64,000 nt of DNA from JAIBCC01 sp963763855 (GCA_963763855.1 CAVXPU010000006.1:62001-126000); one strand, 5' to 3'; shown: positions 38,301-46,124, numbered from the stretch's first letter. Notes: generated from the sequence alone by a model not told the origin. Numbers and translations: made by a program.

Positions 38301-38372
38301 TACACGATTATCGATGATGTATTAAGTTTGCCGGAGAAATTACCGAATATTTATAGGCGGTTAACGAGATAA
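35322..38372 (+). CDS. NorD-like protein with C-terminal von Willebrand A domain
   Basis: 1016 residues. The N-terminal 370 residues are helical and repeat-like. The central region (LGLKSAFTSLSELYEATADEID, PIHQVPFELLFQ) and the C-terminal VWA domain match NorD-type proteins. These work with MoxR/NorQ AAA+ ATPases to activate metalloenzymes such as nitric oxide reductase. The MIDAS motif is intact: DQSSS (near 823), a TSEG segment and ILTDGRPYDH. An acidic, charged linker precedes the VWA domain (about 630-700). No norB, norC or norQ is seen nearby, so its client is unknown. The + strand operon ends here, next to the IS-interrupted defence-like genes. Confidence 0.85.
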   Translation: MSLTSDLRNLPTDKKRVALEMSASLAGVSLRVSKAFVEATPKATKILNVDNLRLWAEMGRKLAMANADAGVKFFTDGVSEFKKVPPKARSLVFQICTRQLILSSSIALETFESIPNLAKEVNDDELFTEILTVANDVANRSAKHSADFLNATPKVADVIKRDKKIQKSALELASNFATRTGGMTADLWTILPDALKDLTAPQSVSLTKKASEFLEFGGSVTLHFVSSGGEVLRRVDTVFADWCEVLLKIAKHGNAVLVSFLRSSPAFFAQITSLKKDDEIIRLSRRVLHLTLEIAENDAESALACFRSAASALKKVTLLQFEDWVKAGLASKNTNSRARKSYFALETRQSHDFLHEGREGLPLEKVQTILRIYIEGLTGKEVEIAPLSAMPQESRINDGKTIYLPATVAEFKDDDLDFRLYKVLAAHGAGQIEFDTYERDTLGLKSAFTSLSELYEATADEIDAFSLAGYIEDVQKGEKALPEEEISRHQKAKRKKLPKNSDYRAILQVFPETSLARKIFGTLENARIDRRLRATYRGLVRDLDLMQAHLRANRPFIFDLPIHQVPFELLFQITLCGGATEDARRFYAQIVSEIESTIDVYLVNRTATVADTLMATSRVYTLFQIISQDQQQQKSEETEETEEFEYDTKDEGEAVIEDKRKRDNKAKEMQDARDLFNAWNSLDEEGEPDDLQGAEAWSTHEIGEQPLESGDVAFAYDEWDRELSDYRIGWSRVVEKKVKQGDRNFVELTRSRYRGVISSIRHQFQLMKPENLQKINREIDGEDYDLNALIDYVVDKRADGHQSERIYTKRLRKQRDVAVSLLLDQSSSTARTITRNPLQPYTHPGKRIIEIEKEGLVLMSEALEAVGDVYSIAGFTSEGRRNVKFYIIKDFGEKHSDEIEKRIGGITFQNNTRLGAAIRHAAAKILRQESRTKLLIILTDGRPYDHDYGDARYAREDVREALIEAKTHGITPFCITIDRESEQELKELYGDVGYTIIDDVLSLPEKLPNIYRRLTR

Positions 38373-38402
38373 AGATTTAGGGTTCCAACTTAAATTTCTT
38401 TT

Positions 38403-38641
38403 TTATAGGCTACTTTTGAAAAAATGACCTTTATTTCTAAAAAGTTGAGCTATTTGATTAAAACAATCATGTTCCATTAAATCCTTAAACTCATCTTTAG
38501 ACCACATATTTTGAATTGCACATGTGGGATCTTTTCTACAAATTGCAGCAACCATACATGCTAATCGCATTTTAGATCGTTTGCTTACAGCCCAATCATT
38601 GATATGACTTAGAGGTTGTGAGCAATCGTAATAACTATTTA
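38403..38641 (-). pseudogene. 3' part of the IS-interrupted TOPRIM-like gene
   Basis: Minus-strand frame from the insertion site down to the TAA at 38403-38405, reading LNSYYDCSQPLSHIND and ending GHFFKSSL. It joins in frame to the 5' part at 40096-40570 once the IS and one copy of the 6-bp duplication are removed (708 nt, 235 codons plus stop). The region is helical and basic with several cysteines. The open frame continues upstream to 38747 only because it reads into the IS end. Confidence 0.8.
38636..38641. repeat. Left target-site duplication of the IS
   Basis: TATTTA directly before the left inverted repeat; the same six bases follow the right inverted repeat at 40096-40101. The exact border between duplication and inverted repeat can shift by one or two bases because the flanks share sequence. 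Confidence 0.7.
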
Positions 38642-40095
38642 GTCGTTCCTTAAAAGCCATATAAAGCGTGTATTTGCTATACTTTACGGTAGGTATTTGA
38701 TAAAATAATATGCAAGATATTCCTAAATTAGATTGATTTTCTTGCAAATAGTTATGATTGGAAAGTCACCGGACGTTGGTCAAAAGCATTTGTTTTTGCC
38801 GAATTTAGTCGATTTCATTAATCTTAAACACGAACTTTGTTTGTTGGCTGAGGCGATTGATTGGCAAGTTTTCGAGACGGAGTTTGCTCCGTTTTATGCA
38901 AAAGCGGGCTCGCCGGCGAAACCGATACGGTTGATGGTCGGGTTGTTGATATTGAAGCAGCTTTACAAATTGGGAGATGAAACGGTGATGGCTGAGTGGG
39001 TATCGAATCCGTATTTTCAGTATTTTTGCGGTGAAGTTGTATTTCAATGGAAGTTTCCGTGCGACCCGTCGGACTTAGTTCATTTTCGGCATCGGATAGG
39101 TGAAAAAGGAGTGGAAAAGATCTTATCGGCGAGCATTTTGCTGCATGGGAAAGAAGTGCTAAGTGAAGATATATCGATAGATACGACGGTTCAACCAAAA
39201 AACATAACATATCCGACGGACACAAAATTGGCGGTTAAAATCATCGAAAAATGCAATCAATCCGCCGCCAAAGAAGACGTAAAACTGCGGCAAAGTTACA
39301 GGTTTACGGTCAAAGAATTGTTGAAAGCGGCGAATTCAAGAAGCCCGAAACGAGCGTTGGAAAGACGAAAAGCGAGGCGAAAGATCAAGACGATTGCGGG
39401 GCGGCAAGTGCGGGATTTGGGTCGGAAATTAGGGGAAGAAAGTTTGCAGAAACATGCGGAGAAGTTGGAAATCTACGAGCGGGTTTTGAATCAAAAGCGA
39501 GAAGACAAGGATAAAATTTATTCGCTGCACGCATTAGAGGTCGGCTGCATTGCGAAAGGAAAAGCGGACAAAAAATTTGAATTCGGCAGCAAGGTATCGT
39601 TTGCGGTGGCACAAAAAAGCAACGTGATCTTAGCGGCAGTAAACTTCAAAGGCAACCCTCACGACAACAAAACATTAGACTTAACGCTCGCACAGCAAGA
39701 GCGGATAACAGGCGTGAGAGCAAAAAAAGCGTTTGTTGACCGGGGCTACAAAAGCCGGGAAATCGGCGGGACAAAAGTGCAAGTGCCGACCAATGGAGCA
39801 GGAAAAACAGCGTCGGAAAAGTTGAAATTAAGAAAGAATTTCCGCAGACGAGCGGCAATTGAACCAATCATCGGGCACGTGAAAAATGACTTTGGAATGG
39901 CAAAAAACTATCTCAAAGGCGAAATCGGCGACGCGATCAACGCAATTCTGGCAGCAAGTGCGTTCAATTTCAAAAGCTGGATGAAAAAAGCCGCCGAGAA
40001 TGTTATTTTTGTCTTTATTTGGCTAAAAGAATCACGGCGACAAATACAAAACATATCAAACTATTCCGCCGCTTATTGATTTATTAAGGAACGAC
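38642..40095 (+). mobile_element. Complete IS5-type insertion sequence, about 1454 bp
   Basis: The terminal inverted repeat GTCGTTCCTTAA is at 38642-38653, and its perfect complement is at 40084-40095. Between them lies one intact transposase gene. Flanking duplication TATTTA on both sides shows a simple transposition event. The size and single-ORF layout fit the IS5 superfamily. The transposase is uninterrupted, so the element could still be active. The insertion splits a gene on the minus strand. Confidence 0.88.
38754..40079 (+). CDS. IS5 family DDE transposase
   Basis: 441 residues from ATG 38754; upstream TTG codons at 38733 and 38743 are less likely. The N-terminus KHELCLLAEAIDWQVFE and AKPIRLMVGLLILKQLYKLGDE are typical of IS5-type transposases, as is the NPYFQYFCGE segment. 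Catalytic residues: first Asp in SIDTTVQPKNITYPTD, second Asp in FVDRGYKS, Glu in AAIEPIIGHVKND. A basic stretch in the middle (about 195-240) is probably DNA-binding. It ends 16 bp before the right end of the element. No frameshift or internal stop. Confidence 0.95.
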   Translation: MIGKSPDVGQKHLFLPNLVDFINLKHELCLLAEAIDWQVFETEFAPFYAKAGSPAKPIRLMVGLLILKQLYKLGDETVMAEWVSNPYFQYFCGEVVFQWKFPCDPSDLVHFRHRIGEKGVEKILSASILLHGKEVLSEDISIDTTVQPKNITYPTDTKLAVKIIEKCNQSAAKEDVKLRQSYRFTVKELLKAANSRSPKRALERRKARRKIKTIAGRQVRDLGRKLGEESLQKHAEKLEIYERVLNQKREDKDKIYSLHALEVGCIAKGKADKKFEFGSKVSFAVAQKSNVILAAVNFKGNPHDNKTLDLTLAQQERITGVRAKKAFVDRGYKSREIGGTKVQVPTNGAGKTASEKLKLRKNFRRRAAIEPIIGHVKNDFGMAKNYLKGEIGDAINAILAASAFNFKSWMKKAAENVIFVFIWLKESRRQIQNISNYSAAY

Positions 40096-40101
40096 TATTT
40101 A
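40096..40101. repeat. Right target-site duplication of the IS
   Basis: TATTTA directly after the right inverted repeat, matching 38636-38641. Confidence 0.7.
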
Positions 40102-40570
40102 AGCATTCTTGTATTTCAGGAAATTTAGATACCAGTGATGGAAGAATTAATGTTTCTAAAGCTCCTTGTTCGTCTATCCATGGAATAGTTGCAAACATTA
40201 GAGGTGGTCGATTATCACTAACGGATGGCACGAGAAGCTGATTTGGTATAGTAAATTTTTCATTGGGATAAAAGCTTTTATTTGCTTTTTCAACTTGTGC
40301 CTTCATCTCTCTTAGAGCAGTATTTGCATTGTCGTCAGTATCCTGAACAAGTAAGATACCTTTTACTTTTTCAAAACCTCTAAGTGCAGTAATTGCATCA
40401 AGAACTCGATAAAAATAATTCTTTCCGTAGCCACCAGAAGTTTCTTTGTCAGGACAGACAAATTCAATATTTCTAATCCGTTTCTTTGCGATAAGGACTC
40501 TAAAAGTCTCTACATCTGCCGTTCCTTCACAAATAGCTATGTAAGATTTTGTAATTTTATTTGGAATCAT
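40096..40570 (-). pseudogene. 5' part of a TOPRIM-like (DUF3226-type) gene, interrupted by the IS
   Basis: From the ATG at 40568-40570 the frame reads IPNKITKSYIAICEGTADVETF, then ILLVQDTDDNANTALREMK. The CEG..D acidic pair followed by a DTDD metal site is the TOPRIM pattern seen in OLD-family nucleases and DUF3226/DUF4435 proteins. Two-metal nuclease activity is therefore plausible. Past 40096 the frame runs into the IS and stops at 40073. The restored product is 235 residues. It abuts the AAA ATPase gene (stop and start adjacent), so the two were one operon and surely worked together. The insertion removes the C-terminal third, so the gene is probably inactive. Confidence 0.82.
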
Positions 40571-41617
40571 TTACCTAATTTCAGCATGCTGCTCTATTGC
40601 ACGCTTAAAGGTTAGTCCGGTGAATTGTCTTACTATACTACCCTCTTTTGTTCTTTCAGTTCTAATTAAGGAAAAGTCTTTTTCGTTTTTAGTCGCAACA
40701 GCAGCCATTGACTCTAACAATTCTTTACTGTGCGTTGAGATAAACAGTTGCACGTTAGATTTTTTGGCAAGTTCGTAAATTGCCCGACAAATATCCGGCA
40801 TTTTTTCATAATAGAATCCATTTTCAAACTCATCAATTAAAATGTAACTGTATGGATGTGATTTAATCGCTAATAGTAATTGCAAGAATTTATTTACTCC
40901 ATCCGACATTAAAGCTAGAGGCATTTTTGCTTTCAGCCCATTGTTTCGCCCCCAAATCATGCCAATGCCTTCCCGCGTTACTATAGATAGGTCTTCTACA
41001 AAAGGGTATATTTCATAAAAAATTGTTAAGACATCTGTTAAAGTTCCTTCGGCATCAAGTCTCGAATAACGATCTGCTGTTTCCTGAGGACTAAATTTTG
41101 TGTTCGATGCAAAAAACGCAGCATTTACTGGAGAAGGAAATCGTGGCAGTTGGAGTTTATCACCTTCTATTTTAGCCTGAACATTAAATTCTTTAGTCCC
41201 TTCATATTTACCCTTGAAATTAAGAGGGGCAATTAGCTTTGCCTGTTCTATGGAATCCCCCATTTCTAGTTGAGCTGCTTCTTGCTCCGCAAAGTAAATC
41301 TTGACATGTCTGGTTTCCGAAATAGTTCCTTTAGTTCCAAGATAAATAGTTTTGCTTGTATCAAAATTGAAAAAATAATCACCAAAGATATCGTAAAAAG
41401 TTTGCTGAGTTGATGTAATCTTTATGTCAGGCATCAATCGCCATCCTTTTAAGCGTAAGAACATCTCAGATGAAAGACCCCCCAACAAAAATAGTGCCTC
41501 AAGCAAAGCGGTTTTACCACTAGCATTTTCACCAACTATTACATTTAATTTCGTTAGGTTGTTTAATTCAATTAGCTCAAACCCCCTAAAATTTTCAATT
41601 TTTAATGAATTTATCAT
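40571..41617 (-). CDS. AAA family ATPase (OLD/RecF-like), partner of a TOPRIM-like protein
   Basis: 348 residues. It opens MINSLKIENFRGFELIELNNLTKLNVIVG, the standard start of RecF/OLD-type ATPases, with Walker A GENASGKTALLEA (about 29-41). An LMSDGVNKFLQLLLAI signature-like helix, Walker B YILIDEFENGFYY and the switch FISTHSKELLESM follow. There is no nuclease domain of its own; that function would come from the adjacent downstream TOPRIM-like gene. Pairs of this kind include PARIS (AriA with AriB) and other OLD-type two-gene defence modules; this pair cannot be assigned to a named system from sequence alone. The ATPase itself is intact. Confidence 0.88.
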   Translation of the reverse strand: MINSLKIENFRGFELIELNNLTKLNVIVGENASGKTALLEALFLLGGLSSEMFLRLKGWRLMPDIKITSTQQTFYDIFGDYFFNFDTSKTIYLGTKGTISETRHVKIYFAEQEAAQLEMGDSIEQAKLIAPLNFKGKYEGTKEFNVQAKIEGDKLQLPRFPSPVNAAFFASNTKFSPQETADRYSRLDAEGTLTDVLTIFYEIYPFVEDLSIVTREGIGMIWGRNNGLKAKMPLALMSDGVNKFLQLLLAIKSHPYSYILIDEFENGFYYEKMPDICRAIYELAKKSNVQLFISTHSKELLESMAAVATKNEKDFSLIRTERTKEGSIVRQFTGLTFKRAIEQHAEIR

Positions 41618-42067
41618 TACCGATGTTCCACTAACTTCAACCTTGGATTTTGAAATATTGTTTTAGCTAATGCTACCACATTATACAATGTTTTCGGAAC
41701 TTAGTGATTAGGATGCTGTTAACGGTTTTGATGCCAAAATCATTATGTTATAAAACTTGAATGCAGCTTTGATTTTTGGGCAAATGATAGGTATTTGAGA
41801 AGAGATGGAGTAATTCAATTCAATGACGTTAACAAAAATTATTAGAGCGAAGAGACTACGAGAAACGATCCAATTCTAAATTCAACAAAAGCTTGTGCAA
41901 TGCTTTTTAAATGTTTTTAACTCTGGAAATGTCAAAAGTCAGGCGAATGATTCATTAAGTTTTCCTCAACAAGCACGGTAGGAGCTAAATATGAAAGTCA
42001 ATCAATTGAAAGATTTCTCTACGGCATAAAAACAATAACCTGGCGAATCGATTAAATCCGTTTACGA
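41618..42067. other. 450-bp gap upstream of the AAA/TOPRIM operon
   Basis: No gene supported here. It should hold the promoter of the AAA operon. One oddity is a good ribosome-binding sequence (GGAG at 41981-41984) in front of ATG 41991, but the frame closes after 12 codons at 42029. The following plus-strand frame, open to about 42234, is antisense to the small membrane protein gene. This looks like remains of a decayed gene rather than a leader peptide. Confidence 0.4.
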
Positions 42068-42226
42068 TTACCTATTCGTCCGAGAAATCAACTTAAAGCC
42101 ACAAACGAACGCCGTAACCACGCAACCGAAGATTAATAATAAACTCGATTCCGCCGCAACGAAAAGCGTGAAGAATATCAGTACAATTGATAAAAGTAAT
42201 CCGATTAGAAATAGTTCTCTATTCAT
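42068..42226 (-). CDS. Small two-helix membrane protein
   Basis: 52 residues from the ATG at 42224-42226 to the TAA at 42068-42070. The start MNRELFLIGLLLSIVLIFFT is a membrane helix, followed by a short polar turn (AAES), a second helix (LLLIFGCVVTAFVCG) and a basic tail (KLISRTNR). The hydrophobic pattern, charge placement and clean start and stop make it likely to be real. No family recognised. It lies 11 bp after the DUF2442 gene on the same strand. Confidence 0.6.
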   Translation of the reverse strand: MNRELFLIGLLLSIVLIFFTLFVAAESSLLLIFGCVVTAFVCGFKLISRTNR

Positions 42227-42237
42227 TTTTATATAGG

Positions 42238-42498
42238 TTATGCCACTTGCTGCTGCTGTCTAGTGGCTATTTCGTAAAGCGTTTCCGGGGCGATGTCCGC
42301 ACCATTTTCCCAAACAACTGTCCAGCCATCAAGTGTGAAATTCTTGAAGTAATCAGTATTTTCCAGCGGTTTGAAGAATGGGTATTTCTTTATCCAATTT
42401 GAGAAATCAATCTCAGATTTTAAGCCGTCATTGAACGTCAATTCGAGCGTGTAATCTGAAACATAATGAGCTTCTTTTACTAAAATCAAATCTTTCAT
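42238..42498 (-). CDS. DUF2442 protein
   Basis: 86 residues. ILVKEAHYVSDYTLELTFNDGLKSEIDFSNW, PFFKPLENTDYFKNFTLDGWTVVWENGADIAPETLYE is the full DUF2442 pattern: two strands, then an F..L..ED..F loop and the W.NG.D.aPe.Ly ending. The family is a small domain often encoded next to DUF4160, sometimes grouped with toxin-antitoxin-like modules. Here a DUF4160 gene lies directly upstream (9 bp between). Role unknown. Confidence 0.88.
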   Translation of the reverse strand: MKDLILVKEAHYVSDYTLELTFNDGLKSEIDFSNWIKKYPFFKPLENTDYFKNFTLDGWTVVWENGADIAPETLYEIATRQQQQVA

Positions 42499-42507
42499 TT
42501 TTTGACC

Positions 42508-42767
42508 TCAAGTCAGTGGCGGAATTTTGTAAAAATCTCCACCGATTTGTAAAGCTTCCCAGTTTTCCGCAAGTTCCAATTGATGCAAATCAATCCATTC
42601 ACGAATCAGTCTAACAGCCGTTCTTGAGGAAATATCACCTGCCAAAATATTGCCACGAAAATCAAAAACTGCCATTTCCCCTTGGTGTTCCGAGTGGAGA
42701 TGTAGTGGATTATGATCATCAAAAAACTTTTTATAACAATACCAAAGAATATGGAAATTGTGGGCAT
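42508..42767 (-). pseudogene. DUF4160 gene with a one-base frameshift
   Basis: It starts at ATG 42765-42767 with MPTISIFFGIVIK, the hallmark DUF4160 opening. After a run of five A the frame must change to continue FFDDHNPLHLHSEHQGE and end DFYKIPPLT, stop at 42508-42510. Adding one A to the run gives a clean 86-residue product with the histidine-rich DHNPxHxH motif intact. The total length (260 nt) is one base short of a multiple of three, which fits a single deletion. It begins 6 bp after the clpA stop and precedes the DUF2442 gene. Confidence 0.8.
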
Positions 42768-42773
42768 ATTTTT

Positions 42774-45017
42774 CTAGTCTGTGAAAATTAATTCCCCGTC
42801 TTTCTCATCAACCAAAACGCTTCCGCCATCAGCTAATTTACCGAATAAAATATCGCTCGCGAGCGGTTGTTTGATTTTTTCGTGAATCAGACGTGCCATC
42901 GGTCTTGCTCCATTTTTCTCGTCAAAACCGTTTTTCGCCATCCAGATTTTCGCCGCATCGGTTAATTTTACCAATACGCGTTTTTCGGCGAGTTGACCGT
43001 TTAATTCGTTGATAAATTTATCTACAACAAGCGTTATCACGTCTAGACCCAATGGTTTAAATGGAATCCAGGCGTCCAAACGATTGCGGAATTCAGGAGT
43101 GAAAGTTCGTTCGATAGCACCCTTTGCGTTGCCTTTGGTCGCCGAACCGGTGCGGAAACCAACTCCGCCCGATGAAAGTTCTCTCGCACCTGCGTTTGTC
43201 GTCATGATCAAAATTACGTTGCGGAAATCGGCTTTTTTGCCGTTGTTATCGGTCAGCGTCGCATTGTCCATCACTTGCAAAAGCAAATTGAATAAATTCG
43301 GATGTGCCTTTTCGATTTCGTCGAGCACCAAAACGGCGTGCGGCGTTTTCATAATCGCTTCGGTAAGCAAGCCGCCTTGGTCGAAACCGACGTATCCGGG
43401 CGGAGCTCCAATCAATCGCGAAACTGTATGCGGCTCGGCATATTCGCTCATATCAAAACGGATAAACTCAACGCCCAGTTCAGTTGCGAGTTGTTTTGAC
43501 AGCTCGGTTTTGCCGACTCCGGTCGGACCCGAAAACAAAAACGAACCAATCGGACGATTCGGCTGCGATAAACCAGCACGCGAAATTTGGATTGCGGAAA
43601 CAACTTTTTCGATTGCTTCGTCTTGTCCGTAAATGAATTTTTTGAGATCGCCGTTAAGTGTTTTAAGTCGATCTTTTTCATCCGCGACAACTGTTTTTGG
43701 CGGAATTTTCGCCATTCGAGCGAGCGTATTTTCAACCATTTGCACGGTAATTTGATTCGGTCTTTGGTCTTCCGGCAAAAGTTTCATCGCTGCCCCAACT
43801 TCGTCGATTACGTCAATTGCTTTATCGGGCAAAAATCTATCGTGCAGATATTTTGCTGCAAGTTCGGCTGTTACTTTCAATGATTCATCAGAATATTTTA
43901 CGCCATGAAACGCTTCGTAAAATTTCTTCAAACCTTTCAAAATTTGATAAGTCTCCTCGACCGTCGGTTCATTGACTTCGATTTTTTGAAAACGTCTGGC
44001 TAAAGCTCTGTCGCGATCAAAAGCAGCTTTGTATTCGCTGTAAGTTGTTGAGCCGATACATCTTAATTCACCTGCGGCAAGTGCGGGTTTTAAGATATTC
44101 GATGCATCCATCGCACCGCCGGAAACTGCTCCCGCACCGACTATTGTGTGAATTTCGTCAATAAATAAAATCGCGTTTTCTTCTTTTTTGAGGTCGAGGA
44201 TAATGGCTTTGAAACGCTGCTCAAAATCTCCTCGATAGCGTGTTCCGGCGACAACGGCTCCCATATCGAGTGCAAAAACCTTTGCATTCAAAAGAATTTC
44301 CGGAACGTTTCCTTCGTGAATTTTCAATGCTAAACCTTCCGCTAACGCCGTTTTTCCGACTCCGGGTTCGCCTACATAAAGCGGATTATTCTTACGTCTC
44401 CGGCATAAAACCTGAATCGTTCGTTCGATCTCTTTTTCGCGTCCAATGATCGGGTCAATTTGCCCTTCTGCAGCCTTTGCCACGAGTTCTACGGTAAAAC
44501 TTTCGAGCGGTTTTTTGCGTGGAGCGGCACCTTGCTCGGGAAAATCTTCGTCAAAACCTTCCAAAAGCGGATCGCGGCTGCTATCAATTTTCGAAATTCC
44601 GTGTGCCAGAAAATTCAAAATATCGAGCCTCGTAACTCCTTGTTGCTGAAGTAGATAAACGGCATAACTCTGTTCATTTTGATACATCGAAGCAAGGATA
44701 TTTCCACCGTCAACCGCCTTTTGTCCGCTACCTTCGGCTTGAAGCATGGCGTATTGGATAACGTTTTGAAAAGTTGATGTAAGTTCCGGCATGAGCTGCA
44801 TATTCTCAGGAACTTTTTCGACAACATCATTCAAATATTCGTCCAAACCCTTTCTAAGTTCGTCAAAATTTGCCCCGCAATTGTTCAAAACATCATTCGC
44901 CACGCTATCGCTCAAAAGTGCGTAAAGCAGATGCTCAAGCGTAACGTATTCATGACGGCGTTTTACCGCTTCGTCAACGGCAATTCCTAGTGTTTCTTCT
45001 AATTCTTTGGTCAACAT
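42774..45017 (-). CDS. clpA: ATP-dependent Clp protease ATP-binding subunit
   Basis: 747 residues. The Clp_N repeat domain covers about 1-145 (RRHEYVTLEHLLYALL). AAA1 has Walker A GEPGVGKTA and IDEIHTIVGAG. AAA2 has GPTGVGKTE and VLDEIEKAHP, and the C-terminal D2 small domain follows. The ClpP-docking loop reads GGVGFRTG, VGF standing for the IGL/IGF tripeptide. It unfolds proteins and feeds them to ClpP; with ClpS it handles N-degron substrates. clpS lies about 800 bp upstream on the same strand, separated by one secreted-protein gene. No clpP in the window. Confidence 0.96.
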   Translation of the reverse strand: MLTKELEETLGIAVDEAVKRRHEYVTLEHLLYALLSDSVANDVLNNCGANFDELRKGLDEYLNDVVEKVPENMQLMPELTSTFQNVIQYAMLQAEGSGQKAVDGGNILASMYQNEQSYAVYLLQQQGVTRLDILNFLAHGISKIDSSRDPLLEGFDEDFPEQGAAPRKKPLESFTVELVAKAAEGQIDPIIGREKEIERTIQVLCRRRKNNPLYVGEPGVGKTALAEGLALKIHEGNVPEILLNAKVFALDMGAVVAGTRYRGDFEQRFKAIILDLKKEENAILFIDEIHTIVGAGAVSGGAMDASNILKPALAAGELRCIGSTTYSEYKAAFDRDRALARRFQKIEVNEPTVEETYQILKGLKKFYEAFHGVKYSDESLKVTAELAAKYLHDRFLPDKAIDVIDEVGAAMKLLPEDQRPNQITVQMVENTLARMAKIPPKTVVADEKDRLKTLNGDLKKFIYGQDEAIEKVVSAIQISRAGLSQPNRPIGSFLFSGPTGVGKTELSKQLATELGVEFIRFDMSEYAEPHTVSRLIGAPPGYVGFDQGGLLTEAIMKTPHAVLVLDEIEKAHPNLFNLLLQVMDNATLTDNNGKKADFRNVILIMTTNAGARELSSGGVGFRTGSATKGNAKGAIERTFTPEFRNRLDAWIPFKPLGLDVITLVVDKFINELNGQLAEKRVLVKLTDAAKIWMAKNGFDEKNGARPMARLIHEKIKQPLASDILFGKLADGGSVLVDEKDGELIFTD

Positions 45018-45115
45018 ATTTCTTAAAGACTAACCGACATTTGATTCAGCCGAATCCAATTTCGTTGTTTCTATCTTACTACTCATTCCAGCGTCTTGCG
45101 AAGAATTTATCGCTA

Positions 45116-45802
45116 TCAAAATCTCTTGCAGTCTTGCTTGGGTATAGCTGCCCCGAGTCCGCCAAGTATTCTATCCGCCACCTGAAAGCTCGCTTCCAAA
45201 AGCAAGTAATTACTATCTGTCATGCCCGGATAGCAAAGCGTTCGTTTAATTGTGTTAGCTTTGCTTCGCAAAACAATCGGGTCTAAAATGGCGATTCCTT
45301 GAAGTTTCGGCTTTCCGGTTTGCGGGGAAAGCAAAAAATAACTTATTCTAACGCCCCTATCGATAGCAGTAGGTCGCCCGTATTGTGGCTGTCTGAAGGG
45401 ATCTTCGCTCAGCTGGACAAAAAGCACATAAGATTCATCGGTCAATTTCGCCTTTTCGGTTGCCTGCTTCCGATTGGATTGTCCGCCGTACTGTGCTTCC
45501 ACATCCTTCGAATTTGCCAATCGCTCGTTAATCCAGCGATACCATGCATCAGGGAAATCAAATGTCTGCATAAGCTCCAAAGGAATTTCGCTGCTGATAA
45601 TCATTGAATGAGCAGCCTTTTTCACAGCGATTTTCTGATCAACCGCCTCGTCCCGCTTCGTCTCCGGCTCGGGAGTTTTATTCGGAATCGGAGTAGGAAC
45701 GGGACGCCGCCCTGATTGTGCGTTTATACCGAAAACACCAAACGACATGAGAAATACAACACATACGAAGTTCAAATAATAAAAATTAGCCTCATTCCTC
45801 AT
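45116..45802 (-). CDS. Secreted protein of unknown function
   Basis: 228 residues. A signal peptide (about 9-29, ending INAQS) is followed by a proline-rich linker (RRPVPTPIPNKTPEPET) and a domain with FDFPDAWYRWINERLA, SYVLFVQLSEDPF and ISYFLLSPQTGKP, ending in a cysteine-containing tail (KQDC). No family recognised. It lies between clpS (14 bp upstream) and clpA (about 100 bp downstream) on the same strand, so it may be cotranscribed with them, though its periplasmic location makes a shared task unlikely. Confidence 0.7.
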   Translation of the reverse strand: MRNEANFYYLNFVCVVFLMSFGVFGINAQSGRRPVPTPIPNKTPEPETKRDEAVDQKIAVKKAAHSMIISSEIPLELMQTFDFPDAWYRWINERLANSKDVEAQYGGQSNRKQATEKAKLTDESYVLFVQLSEDPFRQPQYGRPTAIDRGVRISYFLLSPQTGKPKLQGIAILDPIVLRSKANTIKRTLCYPGMTDSNYLLLEASFQVADRILGGLGAAIPKQDCKRF

Positions 45803-45815
45803 ATCTTCACCTCAA

Positions 45816-46124
45816 CTATTCTTCTTCAACCGTGCAAAGAAGCGGGAATTCTCTCGCTTTCGCCAAATTCATGGCTTTTTCAGATTTCATCGTGGCAACT
45901 TCATAAGTGTAAGTTCCGGCAATCCCAATTCCTTCTTCGTGAACTTTCATCATGATCACATAGGCTTCCCCAATATCCCGCAAAAAAACATTCTGCAAAA
46001 CAAAAACGACAAATTCCATAGTCGTGAAATCATCGTTGTGCAAAATAACTTTATAAAGTTTCGGCTTTTCGAGCTTTACGTCGGTTTCGGTTACGACTTC
46101 GCTGTCTCTTTCATTATCAGTCAT
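45816..46124 (-). CDS. clpS: ClpS adaptor protein
   Basis: 102 residues. KLYKVILHNDDFTTMEFVVFVLQNVF is the ClpS core, with the Asn-Asp pair that binds the N-terminal amino group of substrates. HEEGIGIAGTYTYEVATMK carries the second part of the pocket, and the acidic flexible N-terminus is normal. It hands N-degron substrates to ClpA, encoded downstream on the same strand. The ATG at 46122-46124 is the only sensible start. Confidence 0.95.
   Translation of the reverse strand: MTDNERDSEVVTETDVKLEKPKLYKVILHNDDFTTMEFVVFVLQNVFLRDIGEAYVIMMKVHEEGIGIAGTYTYEVATMKSEKAMNLAKAREFPLLCTVEEE

Noticed and set aside
35322..38372. Nitric-oxide reductase operon
   Set aside because: Only the NorD-like protein is present; no norB, norC or norQ gene is nearby.
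38754..40079. TnpB- or RNA-guided-type element at the IS
   Set aside because: The protein has a DDE transposase pattern and terminal inverted repeats, so it is an ordinary IS5-type element.
40571..41617. Naming the AAA/TOPRIM pair as PARIS
   Set aside because: The ATPase is shorter than I expect for AriA and the partner looks closer to DUF3226 than DUF4435; only a general resemblance is justified without a search.
41991..42029. 12-codon ORF with a good ribosome-binding site
   Set aside because: Too short to support, no terminator or attenuator follows, and the next gene on that strand is far away.
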